From VRUE01 sp963837735 (GTDB taxonomy: Bacteria; Actinomycetota; Thermoleophilia; Solirubrobacterales; 70-9): a DNA stretch of 64,000 bases. This document shows, one piece after another, positions 48,527 through 57,152 of this stretch. The position numbers and the translations under genes are program-made. Location: NCBI GenBank assembly GCA_963837735.1, contig CAWIOM010000013.1:1-64000 (forward strand), in the 5' to 3' direction. Under the pieces are notes generated by a model. That model had not been told where the DNA came from. It worked only from the letters and a program-made list of their open reading frames with translations, and searched no databases. Every line of letters starts with the position of its first letter. The stretch's first letter is position 1.

Positions 48527-49240
48527 ATGGAGAGGGTCGCGGACGGGGTCTGGTTGTTGCGGGGAGACCTGGGCAAGTCGATGAACATCTACTTCATCGA
48601 GGACGGCGACGGGGTCGTCCAGTTCGACGCCGGCACCAAGGCGATGACGAAGCAGGCGAAGGCCGCCGGCGAGGAGCTCGGCGGGGTGAAGAAGATCGTC
48701 CTCGGGCATGGCCACGCCGACCACCGCGGCACGGCCCCGCACATGGGGGTCCCGGTCCACTGCCACCCGGACGAGGTCGCCGACGCCGAAAGCGACGCCG
48801 CGATCGACTCCTACATGGAGATCTCGAAGCTGCCGGCGCTGCGAGCCCGGCTCGCCTACCCGCTGCTGATGCGGCGCTGGGACGGCGGCCCGGTGGGGAT
48901 CGAGGGAACCGTGACCGAGGGCGACAGGGTCGCCGGCTTCGAGGTCGTCGAGTTCCCCGGGCACGCGCACGGGCTGATCGGCCTCTGGCGCGAGAGCGAC
49001 AGGCTGGCGCTGGTCAGTGACGTCATCTACCTGATCGACTCGGTGAAGCTGGGCAAGCCGCTGCCGCCGGGCGAGGCGAGCGTTCCTCACCCGGCCTGGG
49101 CGTGGAACCACGACAGGGCGAAGGAATCCGTGCGCAAGCTGGCGGCGCTCGACCCGGCGATCGTCGCCGCCGGCCACGCCGAGCCGCTGGCGGCCGAGAG
49201 CCTGCGCGAGACGCTGGAACGCGCGGCGGAGAAGTACTGA
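48527..49240 (+). CDS. MBL-fold metallo-hydrolase
   Basis: 237 residues. The metal signature is LGHGHADHRGTAPHM (H-x-H-x-D-H) with the later ligands in EFPGHAHGLIGLW, LALVSDVIYL and IVAAGHAEPL. It starts with MERVADGVWLLRGDLGKSMNIYFIEDGDG, usual for small hydrolases of the glyoxalase-II-like group. Substrate unknown. It precedes the large membrane protein by 21 nt and they may share a transcript. Confidence 0.88.
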   Translation: MERVADGVWLLRGDLGKSMNIYFIEDGDGVVQFDAGTKAMTKQAKAAGEELGGVKKIVLGHGHADHRGTAPHMGVPVHCHPDEVADAESDAAIDSYMEISKLPALRARLAYPLLMRRWDGGPVGIEGTVTEGDRVAGFEVVEFPGHAHGLIGLWRESDRLALVSDVIYLIDSVKLGKPLPPGEASVPHPAWAWNHDRAKESVRKLAALDPAIVAAGHAEPLAAESLRETLERAAEKY

Positions 49241-49261
49241 GCCGGTAGTTTTCCGGCCTCG

Positions 49262-51625
49262 ATGCTCGGAACCTACGCTTCGGCGGCATTGATCTGCGCC
49301 GCCTCGCTGCTCGTCGGGCGGGCCCTGCTGACGATCGCCGGGCGGAGCACGTGGTCCTGGCTGGAGCCGGCCGTCGGCTTCGGCGCGATCGTCGCCGTCA
49401 CCGGGCTGCTGGCGCGAGTCGTCGGCCACGGCACCTCGGCGACGCTCGGCGCCCTCGCCCTGGTTCTCGTCGCCGCGGCGATCTGCCTGCGCGGACGCTA
49501 CCCGGCGCCGGGCGCCCTGCGCGCCGGCCTGCCCGTCGCGATCGCGGTCGGGGCGGCGCTCAGCATTCCGTTCCTGGTCAGCGGCCGCTGGGGCCTGATC
49601 GGCGTCGGCTTCAACAACGACCTCGGCCTGCACCTGGCCTGGGCCGAGTGGCTGCGCAGCGGCTTCGGCCCCGAGCCCTTCGGCGGCTACCCGCTCGGCC
49701 CCCACGGGCTCGCCGTCGCGGTCGCCGCCGTGCCCGGCCTGTCGCTGGGCCAGGCCTTCCTCGGCGAGATCTTCGCGATCAGCACGATGATCGGGCTGAC
49801 CGCCCTGGCGGCCCTCTCGGGCCTCGGTGCGGTGCGCCGCGCGCTGGCGGCGGCGATGGTCGCCCTCACCTACCTCGGCGCCTCCTACTTCGCCCAGGGC
49901 GCCTTCAAGGAGACCGCCGAGGCGCTCTTCGTGCTCGCTGTCGCCCTGGCGCTGCGCGACCCCGGCGCCGTGCCGGCGGGGCGCTGGCCGAGGCTGCGGC
50001 TGTCCCTCCCCTATCTGGCGATCGCCGGCGGCGTCTTCTTCTCCTACAGCTTCGCCGGCCTCGCCTGGCCGATCGCGATCGTCGCGCTCTGGGGCCTGAC
50101 CAAGCCGGCCGTGCGGCGGGCGCTCGCCCCGCGGGCGGTTCTCCGCGCCGTCTGGCGACCGCGGTCGCTGCTCGTCCTGCTCGCCCTCGCCGGGCTCGGC
50201 GCGCTCGCCCTGATCGGGCCCTTCGGGTTCGGCGGCGGCTTCAACAAGGTCGCCGGCAGCAACACCTACGGCCCGGTCTCGCCGGTCGAGGCGCTCGGCG
50301 TCTGGCCGACCCCCAACTACCGGCTCGACGCCGCCGGGGGCGCCCAGCTCCGCGGCCTGGCCGCGGCGATCGGGGCGCTGGCCCTCCTCCTCGGCGCCGC
50401 CTGGTGGGTGCGCCGCCGCGAGTACGAGGTGCCGCTGGCGCTGGCGGCCTGCGCCGGCATCTACGCGCTCTCCCTGCCCTTCAGCGGCGACTACTCGCAG
50501 GCGAAGGCGCTGATGATCGCCGCGCCCCTGGCGATGCTGGTCGCGATCCGCCCCCTGTTGACCGAACTCGGCGGCGGCCGACGGGCCGAAAATACGCCCA
50601 TAGGGCGTAAAATCGGCCCATCGGCGGGGGTGGTTCGGATCGGCTGGGCGGCGCTCGCCGTCGTCTTCGTCGCCGGGGCCGCCTACTCGACCTTCCTGGC
50701 CCTGCGCGACGCTCCCGTGGGGCCGCCCGGCCACGGCTCGGAGCTGAGGGCCTTCCTGCCGATCGTCCACGGCGAGCCCGTCCTCTATGCCGGCCAGGAT
50801 CGCTACGCGGCCTACGAGCTGCTCGGCGCCGACACCCACGTCCCGCTGGTCGAGTTCCCAGACGAGGCGGTCGCCCAAAACCTCGAGAAGCCCTTCGACA
50901 CCGGCGATGCCTACAGCCCGATCGACTTCGACTCCTTCTCGCGCTCGACCCTGAACGCGTTCCCCTACGTGATCACCGGCCGCGCGGCCTGGAACAGCGA
51001 GGCGCCGGACAGCTTCAAGCGGATCGCCTCGACGCGCTCCTACCTGCTCTGGGAAAGGCGCAGCGACCCCCCGCACGAGCGCCACGTCCTGCTCGAGGGA
51101 ACCGAGCCGGCGGCCTTCGCCGGCTGCGCCGCGCCCGAGATCGCGATCCTGACCGCCGACCACGGGCGCGCCTCGCTCTTCCCGGAAGCCGTGATCGGCA
51201 AGAAACGGGACTGGGTCGAGACGAGCGTGCTCGGCACCGGCGAGAGCGCGACCCAGACGCTGGACCTCGGGACGGGACGCTGGCGACTCTCGCTCCAGTA
51301 CTTCTCCCCGATCGACCTGACCCTGAGCGCGCCCGGCCTACGCCAGCCTCTGCCGGCGGCCCTCGACGGCCAGCGCCCGAACACGATCAGCCTCGCCAAC
51401 AACGGCCAGTTCTGGCCCGCAGGGGAGATCGTGAGCGACGGGGGCCCGGTCGAGTTCACGCTGACGGCCGCCGATGCGAGCGGGATCCAGAGCCTCCTCG
51501 GCTACGACGGCAAGGCCTCGATCGGCGAGCTGGTCGCGGTCCGCGACGCGCCCCACCGGATCGTCGACCTGAGCCAGGCCTGCGGCCACTGGCTCGACTG
51601 GTACCAATCCGGTGCCGCGCCCTAG
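49262..51625 (+). CDS. large multipass membrane protein, GT-C-like
   Basis: 787 residues. Ten to twelve membrane helices to about residue 480. A GVGFNNDLGLHLAWAEWLRSG loop near the N-terminus has an acidic pair in the first external loop, as in GT-C glycosyltransferases. Other loops are FSYSFAGLAWPIAIVALWG and LPFSGDYSQAKALMIAAPLAMLVAIRP. The C-terminal 300 residues lie outside and end in a beta-sandwich-like domain (RWRLSLQYFSPIDLTLSAPGLRQ). Likely a polyprenyl-sugar-dependent transferase in envelope assembly; the class is inferred from topology. The cytoplasmic loop at about residues 440-455 contains a mini-palindrome. Confidence 0.65.
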   Translation: MLGTYASAALICAASLLVGRALLTIAGRSTWSWLEPAVGFGAIVAVTGLLARVVGHGTSATLGALALVLVAAAICLRGRYPAPGALRAGLPVAIAVGAALSIPFLVSGRWGLIGVGFNNDLGLHLAWAEWLRSGFGPEPFGGYPLGPHGLAVAVAAVPGLSLGQAFLGEIFAISTMIGLTALAALSGLGAVRRALAAAMVALTYLGASYFAQGAFKETAEALFVLAVALALRDPGAVPAGRWPRLRLSLPYLAIAGGVFFSYSFAGLAWPIAIVALWGLTKPAVRRALAPRAVLRAVWRPRSLLVLLALAGLGALALIGPFGFGGGFNKVAGSNTYGPVSPVEALGVWPTPNYRLDAAGGAQLRGLAAAIGALALLLGAAWWVRRREYEVPLALAACAGIYALSLPFSGDYSQAKALMIAAPLAMLVAIRPLLTELGGGRRAENTPIGRKIGPSAGVVRIGWAALAVVFVAGAAYSTFLALRDAPVGPPGHGSELRAFLPIVHGEPVLYAGQDRYAAYELLGADTHVPLVEFPDEAVAQNLEKPFDTGDAYSPIDFDSFSRSTLNAFPYVITGRAAWNSEAPDSFKRIASTRSYLLWERRSDPPHERHVLLEGTEPAAFAGCAAPEIAILTADHGRASLFPEAVIGKKRDWVETSVLGTGESATQTLDLGTGRWRLSLQYFSPIDLTLSAPGLRQPLPAALDGQRPNTISLANNGQFWPAGEIVSDGGPVEFTLTAADASGIQSLLGYDGKASIGELVAVRDAPHRIVDLSQACGHWLDWYQSGAAP
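50583..50619. repeat. mini-palindrome inside the GT-C-like gene
   Basis: GGGCCGA-AAA-TACGCCC-ATA-GGGCGTA-AAA-TCGGCCC: two 7-bp perfect stems with a symmetric AAA/AAA internal loop. It encodes a low-complexity loop (AENTPIGRKIGPS) between membrane helices. An in-frame inserted palindromic element is possible. Confidence 0.6.
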
Positions 51626-51644
51626 GTACTCCGGGCAACGCCAA

Positions 51645-51741
51645 AAGGCGGACTGACCAAGCGATTCAAGGACGTAGGGAGCGTGGCGTGCTCTGCACGC
51701 GAGCGACTGAGGACGCCGAAGCGCGCCGGTCAGACCGCCTT
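51645..51741. repeat. convergent-junction structured element, copy 2
   Basis: Outer arms AAGGCGGACTGACC (51645-51658) and 51728-51741 pair at 13 of 14 positions. The right arm contains the stop codon of the desaturase, the left arm an inverted TGA. The upstream gene stops 20 nt earlier with TAG. Core: AGGACGTAGGGAGC, hairpin GCGTGC-tct-GCACGC, GAGCGACTGAGGACGCCG. Confidence 0.85.
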
Positions 51742-52665
51742 CGACGCGAGTCTCTCCGGCGGCACGCGGACCACGTCGTAGACGGCGCCGGTCTTCTCGA
51801 GGCCGTCGATGACCAGCGCCGAGACGTCGAGTTGCCAGCGGCCGAGGCCGTGGGTGGCCGAGGTCGGGAAGGCGTGGTGGTTGTTGTGCCAGGCCTCGCC
51901 CAGCGTCGGGATCGCGATCAGGGCGAGGTTGCGGGACTCGTCGGTGGTCTCGAAGTCGCGGTTGCCGAATACGTGGCAGAGCGAGTTGATGCTGTAGGTG
52001 AAGTGGTGGAGGACGAAGACGCGGACGAGACCGCCCCAGAGCAGCCCGGTGGCCGCCGCGAACAGGGTCCCGCCGATCGCCCAACCGAGGAAGAAGGGGA
52101 GCAGCAGGCCGCCGATCGCCCAGACGAGGAAGGTCCCGTCGACCCAGCTGATGATCGGGTCCTTGATCAGGTCGGGGGCGAAGCGTTCCTTGTTCCCCCG
52201 CTGGGTGTGGATGAAGAGCCAGCCCATGTGGGCGTGGAAGAGGCCGCGCAGGGCGCCGCTCCAGCCGTGGCCGTGATCGACGTGGGGGCTGTGCGGGTCG
52301 CCGGCTTCGTCGGAGAAGGCGTGGTGCTTGCGGTGGTCGGCGACCCAGGAGATCACCGGGCCCTCGATCGCCGCCGAGCCGAGGATGCCGAGCAGGGCGT
52401 GCAGCCACGGCTTCGCCTTGAAGGCGCGGTGGGTGAGGTGGCGGTGGAAGCCGACCGTGATCCCGAGCCCGGTGAGGAAGTAGAGCCCGACGAAGAGGAA
52501 GACGTCGCTCCAGTGCAGGGCCTCGCCCCAGACCTGCCAGGCGGCGAAGCCGATCGCGACGAACGGGATCAGCGTGACCAGGCCGGTGATGATCCGGTCC
52601 CGCGTCTCGTTGGCGACGGGCTGTATGTCGCTGGGGAGCGGGCCGGCGGCGGAGGACATTGTCAT
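51730..52665 (-). CDS. fatty acid (acyl-CoA-type) desaturase
   Basis: 311 residues with four membrane helices. The three histidine boxes are intact: HRHLTH, HRKHH and HNNHH. GWLFIHTQRGNKERFAPDLIKDPIISWVDGTF and GNRDFETTDESRNLALIAIPTLGEAWHNNHHAFP are characteristic of Delta9-type acyl desaturases. It works at the membrane, introducing cis double bonds. It is divergent from a cyclopropane synthase, whose substrate it would supply. Confidence 0.92.
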   Translation of the reverse strand: MTMSSAAGPLPSDIQPVANETRDRIITGLVTLIPFVAIGFAAWQVWGEALHWSDVFLFVGLYFLTGLGITVGFHRHLTHRAFKAKPWLHALLGILGSAAIEGPVISWVADHRKHHAFSDEAGDPHSPHVDHGHGWSGALRGLFHAHMGWLFIHTQRGNKERFAPDLIKDPIISWVDGTFLVWAIGGLLLPFFLGWAIGGTLFAAATGLLWGGLVRVFVLHHFTYSINSLCHVFGNRDFETTDESRNLALIAIPTLGEAWHNNHHAFPTSATHGLGRWQLDVSALVIDGLEKTGAVYDVVRVPPERLASKAV

Positions 52666-52742
52666 CGATCATACGCATCGCGTCGACGAACGTGACGCGG
52701 ATCGATGGCGTATTCGATCGCGGGCGCCGGTAGGGTCAGGCA

Positions 52743-54002
52743 ATGCCGTTCGCGAATCCCGCCCCGCTGAAACGAGAGATCGAGCGCAGCATCCCCGAAC
52801 GCCCCTTCGCGGTCGAGTTCTGGGACGGGACCAGACTCGAGGCCAGCTCGGAGGGCGGGCCGACCTTCTTCGTGCGCTCGCCGCGGGCCGCCGCCCACGT
52901 CCTGCGAGCTCCGGGCCAGCTCGGCCTCGGTCGCGCCTACGTCAGCGGCGAGATCGAGGTCGACGACATGGACGCGGTCATCGCCCTGCTCGACGGCTGG
53001 AAGCCGCCGCCGCTGGAGGGGGCGGAGAAGCGCCGGCTGCTGCTCGGCGCCGTGCGGGCGGCCGGGCTGACCCTGCCGCCGAAGCTGCCCGCATCCGAGC
53101 TCAGGCCGACTGGACGCCGCCACTCGAAGGAGCGCGACGCGCGCGCCGTCCGCCACCACTACGACGTCTCCAACGAGTTCTTCGCGCTCTTTCTCGACGA
53201 CTCGATGACCTACAGCTGCGGAATCTTCTCGCGAGGGGCGAGGACGCTGGAGGAGGCGCAGGAGGAGAAGCTGGAGACCGTCGCCCGCAAGCTGGAATTG
53301 AAGGAGGGCGACCGGGTATTGGACGTCGGCTGCGGCTGGGGCAGCTTTCCGCTCTGGGCGGCCACCAGGCACGGGGCGACCGTGGTCGGCATCACCCTCT
53401 CCCCTCCCCAGGCCGAAAAAGCCCGGCGGCGGGCCGAGGCGGCGGGCGTCGCCGACCGGGTCGAGATCCGGGTCATGGACTACCGCGACCTGGCCGGCGA
53501 GAAGTTCGACGCGATCGCCAGCATCGGCATGGTCGAGCACGTCGGCGCCGTCAACATCGACGTCTACGCCCGCACCCTTGCAGGGCTGCTCGAGCCGGGC
53601 GGGCGCCTGCTCAACCACGGGATCACCCGCCTTCGCCACACCGACGGGGAGGCGGGGCCGTTCTCGGAGCGCTACGTCTTCCCCGACGCCGCCCCTCTGC
53701 ACCTCTCGCGAAATCTGCTGGCTCTCGAACGGGCGGGATTCGTCACCCACCACGTCGAGGGCTTCGCCTCCGACTACGCCGAGACCCTGCGCCACTGGCA
53801 CACCCGGCTCGACGAGAACCTCGACGAGGCCGTCCGCCTGGCCGGGCCCGAGCGGGTCCGCGTATGGCGCCTCTACCTGCGCGCCGCCCGCAACGGCTTC
53901 GACTCCGGCTTCACCTCGATCTACCAGGCCCGCTGCACGCTCGGCCAGGTCGACCGCGACGGCCAGGTCGGCAGCTTCCCGGTCGCCGCCGCCGCCCTCT
54001 GA
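52743..54002 (+). CDS. cfa: cyclopropane-fatty-acyl-phospholipid synthase
   Basis: 419 residues. Family marks HHYDVSNEFFALFLDDSMTYSCGIF, SAM-binding VLDVGCGWGSFPLWAA, GITLSPPQAEKARRRAEAAG, SIGMVEHVG and RHWHTRLDENLDEA. It adds a methylene group to unsaturated membrane lipids. The N-terminal 110 residues are a variable lipid-binding domain. ATG 52743 follows GGTAGGG. The TGA stop lies in an arm of the structured element. Confidence 0.93.
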   Translation: MPFANPAPLKREIERSIPERPFAVEFWDGTRLEASSEGGPTFFVRSPRAAAHVLRAPGQLGLGRAYVSGEIEVDDMDAVIALLDGWKPPPLEGAEKRRLLLGAVRAAGLTLPPKLPASELRPTGRRHSKERDARAVRHHYDVSNEFFALFLDDSMTYSCGIFSRGARTLEEAQEEKLETVARKLELKEGDRVLDVGCGWGSFPLWAATRHGATVVGITLSPPQAEKARRRAEAAGVADRVEIRVMDYRDLAGEKFDAIASIGMVEHVGAVNIDVYARTLAGLLEPGGRLLNHGITRLRHTDGEAGPFSERYVFPDAAPLHLSRNLLALERAGFVTHHVEGFASDYAETLRHWHTRLDENLDEAVRLAGPERVRVWRLYLRAARNGFDSGFTSIYQARCTLGQVDRDGQVGSFPVAAAAL

Positions 54003-54102
54003 CGGGCCGCGGCCAAGCAGATCGAGGACGCAGGGAGCATGGCGTGCAAACGCACGCGAGCGATCGAGGACGTGGATATGCGCCGGCCGCGGCCCGTCAG
54101 AG
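53997..54102. repeat. convergent-junction structured element, copy 3
   Basis: Outer arms of 18 nt (53997-54014, 54085-54102) are exact reverse complements and hold both stop codons of the flanking genes at mirrored positions. Core: AGGACGCAGGGAGC, hairpin GCGTGC-aaac-GCACGC, GAGCGATCGAGGACG. The arm sequence differs from the other copies. Confidence 0.88.
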
Positions 54103-54771
54103 CGGGAAGCCGGACTCGACGGTCTGCAACGCCCAGTCGGCGCCCGCCTCGGAGAGCTCCTCGACCGAGTAGCTCCCGGTTGCCACCCCGGCGACCCGGA
54201 TCCCGGCGCCGTGGCCTGCGATCACGTCGCGCGGGGTGTCACCGACGGCGAATGTGGCGCCTCGGTCCAGCGGGGACCCGTTGGCCTCGCCGCCGCGCTC
54301 GAGCGCCTTCTCCGTCAGCTCGGTGCGGTCGCGAGAGTCCGATCCGAAGCCGCCGAAGGCGAAGAAGCGGTTGAGGTCGCCGCGGGCGAGCTTGATCCGG
54401 GCCGCCGGCTCGATGTTGCCGGTGACGATCCCGAGCAGGACGCCCTCGGCCGTCAGTCGCTCGAGCAACGCCACGATCCCCGGCATCACCCGGTACCCGG
54501 CCGACTCGGCGACGGCGTCGGGGAGGTGGCGCAGGTAGCCGGCGATCGCCGCCGCCCGTTCGGCATCGGTCCCGTCGCGGCCGATCACCTCGCGGAAGAC
54601 GATCTCGGCGATTTCCGGGTCGGTCATCCCGGCGTGGGTGTGCTCGTCGATGTCGGCGTCGATGCCGTGGCTCTCGCGGAATGCGCGCTGCCAGGCGACG
54701 GCGCCGGCGCCGCCGGTGAGGAGCAGGGTGCCGTCGATGTCGAACAGAACCGCTCCGGGGCCCATCGTCAC
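54097..54771 (-). CDS. HAD-superfamily phosphatase (phosphoglycolate-phosphatase-like)
   Basis: 224 residues. Motif I LFDIDGTLL, motif II LLGIVTGN, motif III with the Lys in RIKLARGDLNRFFAFGGFGSDSRDR and motif IV TFAVGDTPRDVIAGHGAG. A cap domain lies between motifs I and II. Substrate unassigned. GTG 54771 overlaps the cydB stop (GTGA), so it belongs to the cyd transcript unit. Confidence 0.85.
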   Translation of the reverse strand: MTMGPGAVLFDIDGTLLLTGGAGAVAWQRAFRESHGIDADIDEHTHAGMTDPEIAEIVFREVIGRDGTDAERAAAIAGYLRHLPDAVAESAGYRVMPGIVALLERLTAEGVLLGIVTGNIEPAARIKLARGDLNRFFAFGGFGSDSRDRTELTEKALERGGEANGSPLDRGATFAVGDTPRDVIAGHGAGIRVAGVATGSYSVEELSEAGADWALQTVESGFPL

Positions 54772-55766
54772 TCGCCGAGAAGTTCTTTCTGGGTCAGCCA
54801 GTAGAGGAGGCCGAGCGCCGGCAGGACGACGATCGCCGCGATCACGAAGACGACCAGCACGGCGTCCAGGGTCGGGCCCGGCGCCGCCGCCTGGTCGATC
54901 CGCAGCGAGGTCGGCAGCAGGTAGGGAAACTGGGCCACGCCCCAGCCCCAGATCACGGCGACGACGGCGCCCACCGCGAGCGGCCGCATGCCGCGGCGGC
55001 CGCCGCGCAGGAGCAGGGCGAGGGCGCCGAGGCCGCAGAGCGCCGAGAGCACGACCAGGGGCAGGCCCTGGTCGGTGAGCCGGTCGAAGATGTAGCGAGC
55101 TTCCGAGTGCAGCGCGAAGATGCCGGCAACCGCGAGGGCGCCGGCGGCGAGCGCCGCGAGCAGCGCCCGGCGGGCGAAGTACTCCTCGAGGTCGGCGGCC
55201 TCGGCGTGGCGGGCATCGGTGACGAGGAAGACGGCCGCGACGTATGCGCCGCTGGCTACGAAGAGGGCGCCGACCAGCAGGGGCAGGGGCGCGATCCAGC
55301 TCGAGAAGGCGGCGCCGTTGCCGGCCGCCGGGACGTTGCCGGCGGCGATCGCGCCGACCACCGTGCCCATGAAGAAGGGGGTGATCACCGAGGAGACCGC
55401 GAACGCCGCCCCCATTGCGCGACGCGCCTCGAGGGTGCGGATCGACTTCCGGAAGGCGAACCCGGCGCCGCGCAGGACGATCCCGACAGCGGCCAGTGCG
55501 AGGGGCACGTAGAGGGTCGACATGATCGCGCCGAAGGCCTCCGGGAACGCCGTCCAGAGGACGACGAGGATGAAGATCAGCCAGACGTGGTTCGCCTCCC
55601 AGACCGGCGTCAGCGAGCGCTGGATCAGCTCCCGCGGGCGCTCGCCCTTCTCGGCGTCGCCGGCGACCAGGTCCCAGAGGCCGCCGCCGAAATCAGCGCC
55701 GCCGAAGACCGCGTAGAGGGTCGCCCCGATCCAGAGAATCCCCGCGGCGACGTCCGCCTCGGTCAT
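54768..55766 (-). CDS. cydB: cytochrome bd oxidase subunit II
   Basis: 332 residues, eight to nine membrane helices. IGATLYAVFGGADFGGGLWDL near the start, LTPVWEANHVWLIFILVVLWTAFPEAF (conserved W-E-x-N-H-V-W) and a GAALFVASGAY-like helix region. It pairs with CydA and may help bind heme d and protons. It overlaps cydA by 4 nt and is followed by a HAD gene; no cydCD is present in the window. Confidence 0.93.
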   Translation of the reverse strand: MTEADVAAGILWIGATLYAVFGGADFGGGLWDLVAGDAEKGERPRELIQRSLTPVWEANHVWLIFILVVLWTAFPEAFGAIMSTLYVPLALAAVGIVLRGAGFAFRKSIRTLEARRAMGAAFAVSSVITPFFMGTVVGAIAAGNVPAAGNGAAFSSWIAPLPLLVGALFVASGAYVAAVFLVTDARHAEAADLEEYFARRALLAALAAGALAVAGIFALHSEARYIFDRLTDQGLPLVVLSALCGLGALALLLRGGRRGMRPLAVGAVVAVIWGWGVAQFPYLLPTSLRIDQAAAPGPTLDAVLVVFVIAAIVVLPALGLLYWLTQKELLGE

Positions 55767-57142
55767 TGGCCGGCCCCCGTCGGGCCGTACGGCGTCTCAA
55801 CGTCCGTCCCCTCCTCGCGCCAGCGGCGCGACATCGAGCGCAGAACGAGGATCGCGATAGTCCCCAGGGCCGCGTAGAGCAGCAGCACGGCGGCGAAGGC
55901 AAACCAGATCCCGCGGGCCTCGGTCACCGCTTCGGAGGTGCGCATGTAGCCCTGCACGATCCAGGGCTGGCGGCCGACCTCGGTGACGATCCAGCCGCAC
56001 CAGAGCGCGACCACCGCCCCCGCCCCCGAGAGCGCGACCGCGCGCAGGAACCACGGCGTCCTCGGGATCTCGCGGCGTTTCCACCAGGCCCAGCCGAGCC
56101 AGATGCCGAGCAGCAGCAGCGCCGAGCCGATCCCGACCATCGCGTCGAAGGAGAGGTGCAGGAGGGTGTTGGCAGGCGGCCGTTCGTCGGCCGGGATGTC
56201 GTTGAGGCCCGTGACTTCGGTGTCGGCGCTCCAGCCGACCAGGAACGAGTCGAGGTCGGGGATCGGGATCGCCCCCTTGACGCCGTCGCTGGTGCAGATC
56301 CCGCCGATGTACTCGGTCTGATTCGGCCCGCTTTCCTGAATGCACTCCATCGCCGCAAACTTGGCCGGCTGGTGGTCGGCGACCGCGCGCGCCGCCGTGT
56401 CGCCGACGAAGAGCTGGATCGGGGTCGCGATCAGCGCGATCGTCAGCGGGATCAGCAACCCGAGCCGGTGCAGGCGGTCGCGGCGGCCCCGCAGCATCCC
56501 GACCGCGTAGATCGAGGCGACAAGGAAGCCGGCGACCATGTAGGCGGCGAGGATCATGTGCGGGACCTCGTAGCCCCAGGCCGGGTTGAAGAGGACCTTG
56601 AAGGGCTCCGTTTCGACGACCTTTCCGGCGCCGTTGAGGGTGAACCCCTGCGGCTGGTTCATCCAGGAGTTGGCGGTGACGACGGCGAAGGCACCGCCGA
56701 TCCCGGTGATCACCATCGGCACACCCGACCAGAAGTGGGCCCAGCCGCTGAGCCGCTTCCACCCGTAGAGGTAGATGGCCAGGAAGATCGCCTCGGTGAA
56801 GAAGAAGATCCCCTCGACCGCGAAGGCGATCCCGAAGGCATCGCCGAAGCGGGCCATGAACTGCGGCCAGAGCAGGCCGAACTCGAAGCTGAGGACCGTC
56901 CCGGTCACCGCCCCCACCGCAAAGGTCACCGCCATCGCCTTCGACCAGCGCCGGGCGAGCCGCATCGCGTCCTCGTCGCCCCGTTTCAGCCCGATGTAGT
57001 TGGCGGTCAGCATGATCGCCGGAAAGGCGACGCCGATACAGGAGAGGATGATGTGGAAGGCGAGCGTGAACGCCATCAGCTCGCGCGCTGCCAGCAGATT
57101 CGATGACGACGCCGCCAGGGGAAGCGGGTCGAGCGGGAGCAT
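55763..57142 (-). CDS. cydA: cytochrome bd oxidase subunit I
   Basis: 459 residues. REIMAF-type start (ARELMAFTLAFHIILSCIGV) with a heme-ligand His, FGLLWPQFMARFGDAFGIAFAVEGIFFFTEAIFLAIYLYGW, and the quinol site IVTEVGRQPWIVQGYMRTSEAV. The loop between helices 6 and 7 is short (short-Q-loop type). Quinol oxidase with high oxygen affinity, in the cytoplasmic membrane. First gene of cydA-cydB-HAD. Confidence 0.94.
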   Translation of the reverse strand: MLPLDPLPLAASSSNLLAARELMAFTLAFHIILSCIGVAFPAIMLTANYIGLKRGDEDAMRLARRWSKAMAVTFAVGAVTGTVLSFEFGLLWPQFMARFGDAFGIAFAVEGIFFFTEAIFLAIYLYGWKRLSGWAHFWSGVPMVITGIGGAFAVVTANSWMNQPQGFTLNGAGKVVETEPFKVLFNPAWGYEVPHMILAAYMVAGFLVASIYAVGMLRGRRDRLHRLGLLIPLTIALIATPIQLFVGDTAARAVADHQPAKFAAMECIQESGPNQTEYIGGICTSDGVKGAIPIPDLDSFLVGWSADTEVTGLNDIPADERPPANTLLHLSFDAMVGIGSALLLLGIWLGWAWWKRREIPRTPWFLRAVALSGAGAVVALWCGWIVTEVGRQPWIVQGYMRTSEAVTEARGIWFAFAAVLLLYAALGTIAILVLRSMSRRWREEGTDVETPYGPTGAGQ

Positions 57143-57152
57143 GGTCGCGAGC

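Noticed and set aside
52666..52742. Imperfect inverted repeat between the desaturase and cfa starts as an operator
   Set aside because: Pairing is patchy (CGATCATACGC against GCGTATTCGATCG) and no related repeat was found elsewhere in the window; not strong enough to annotate.
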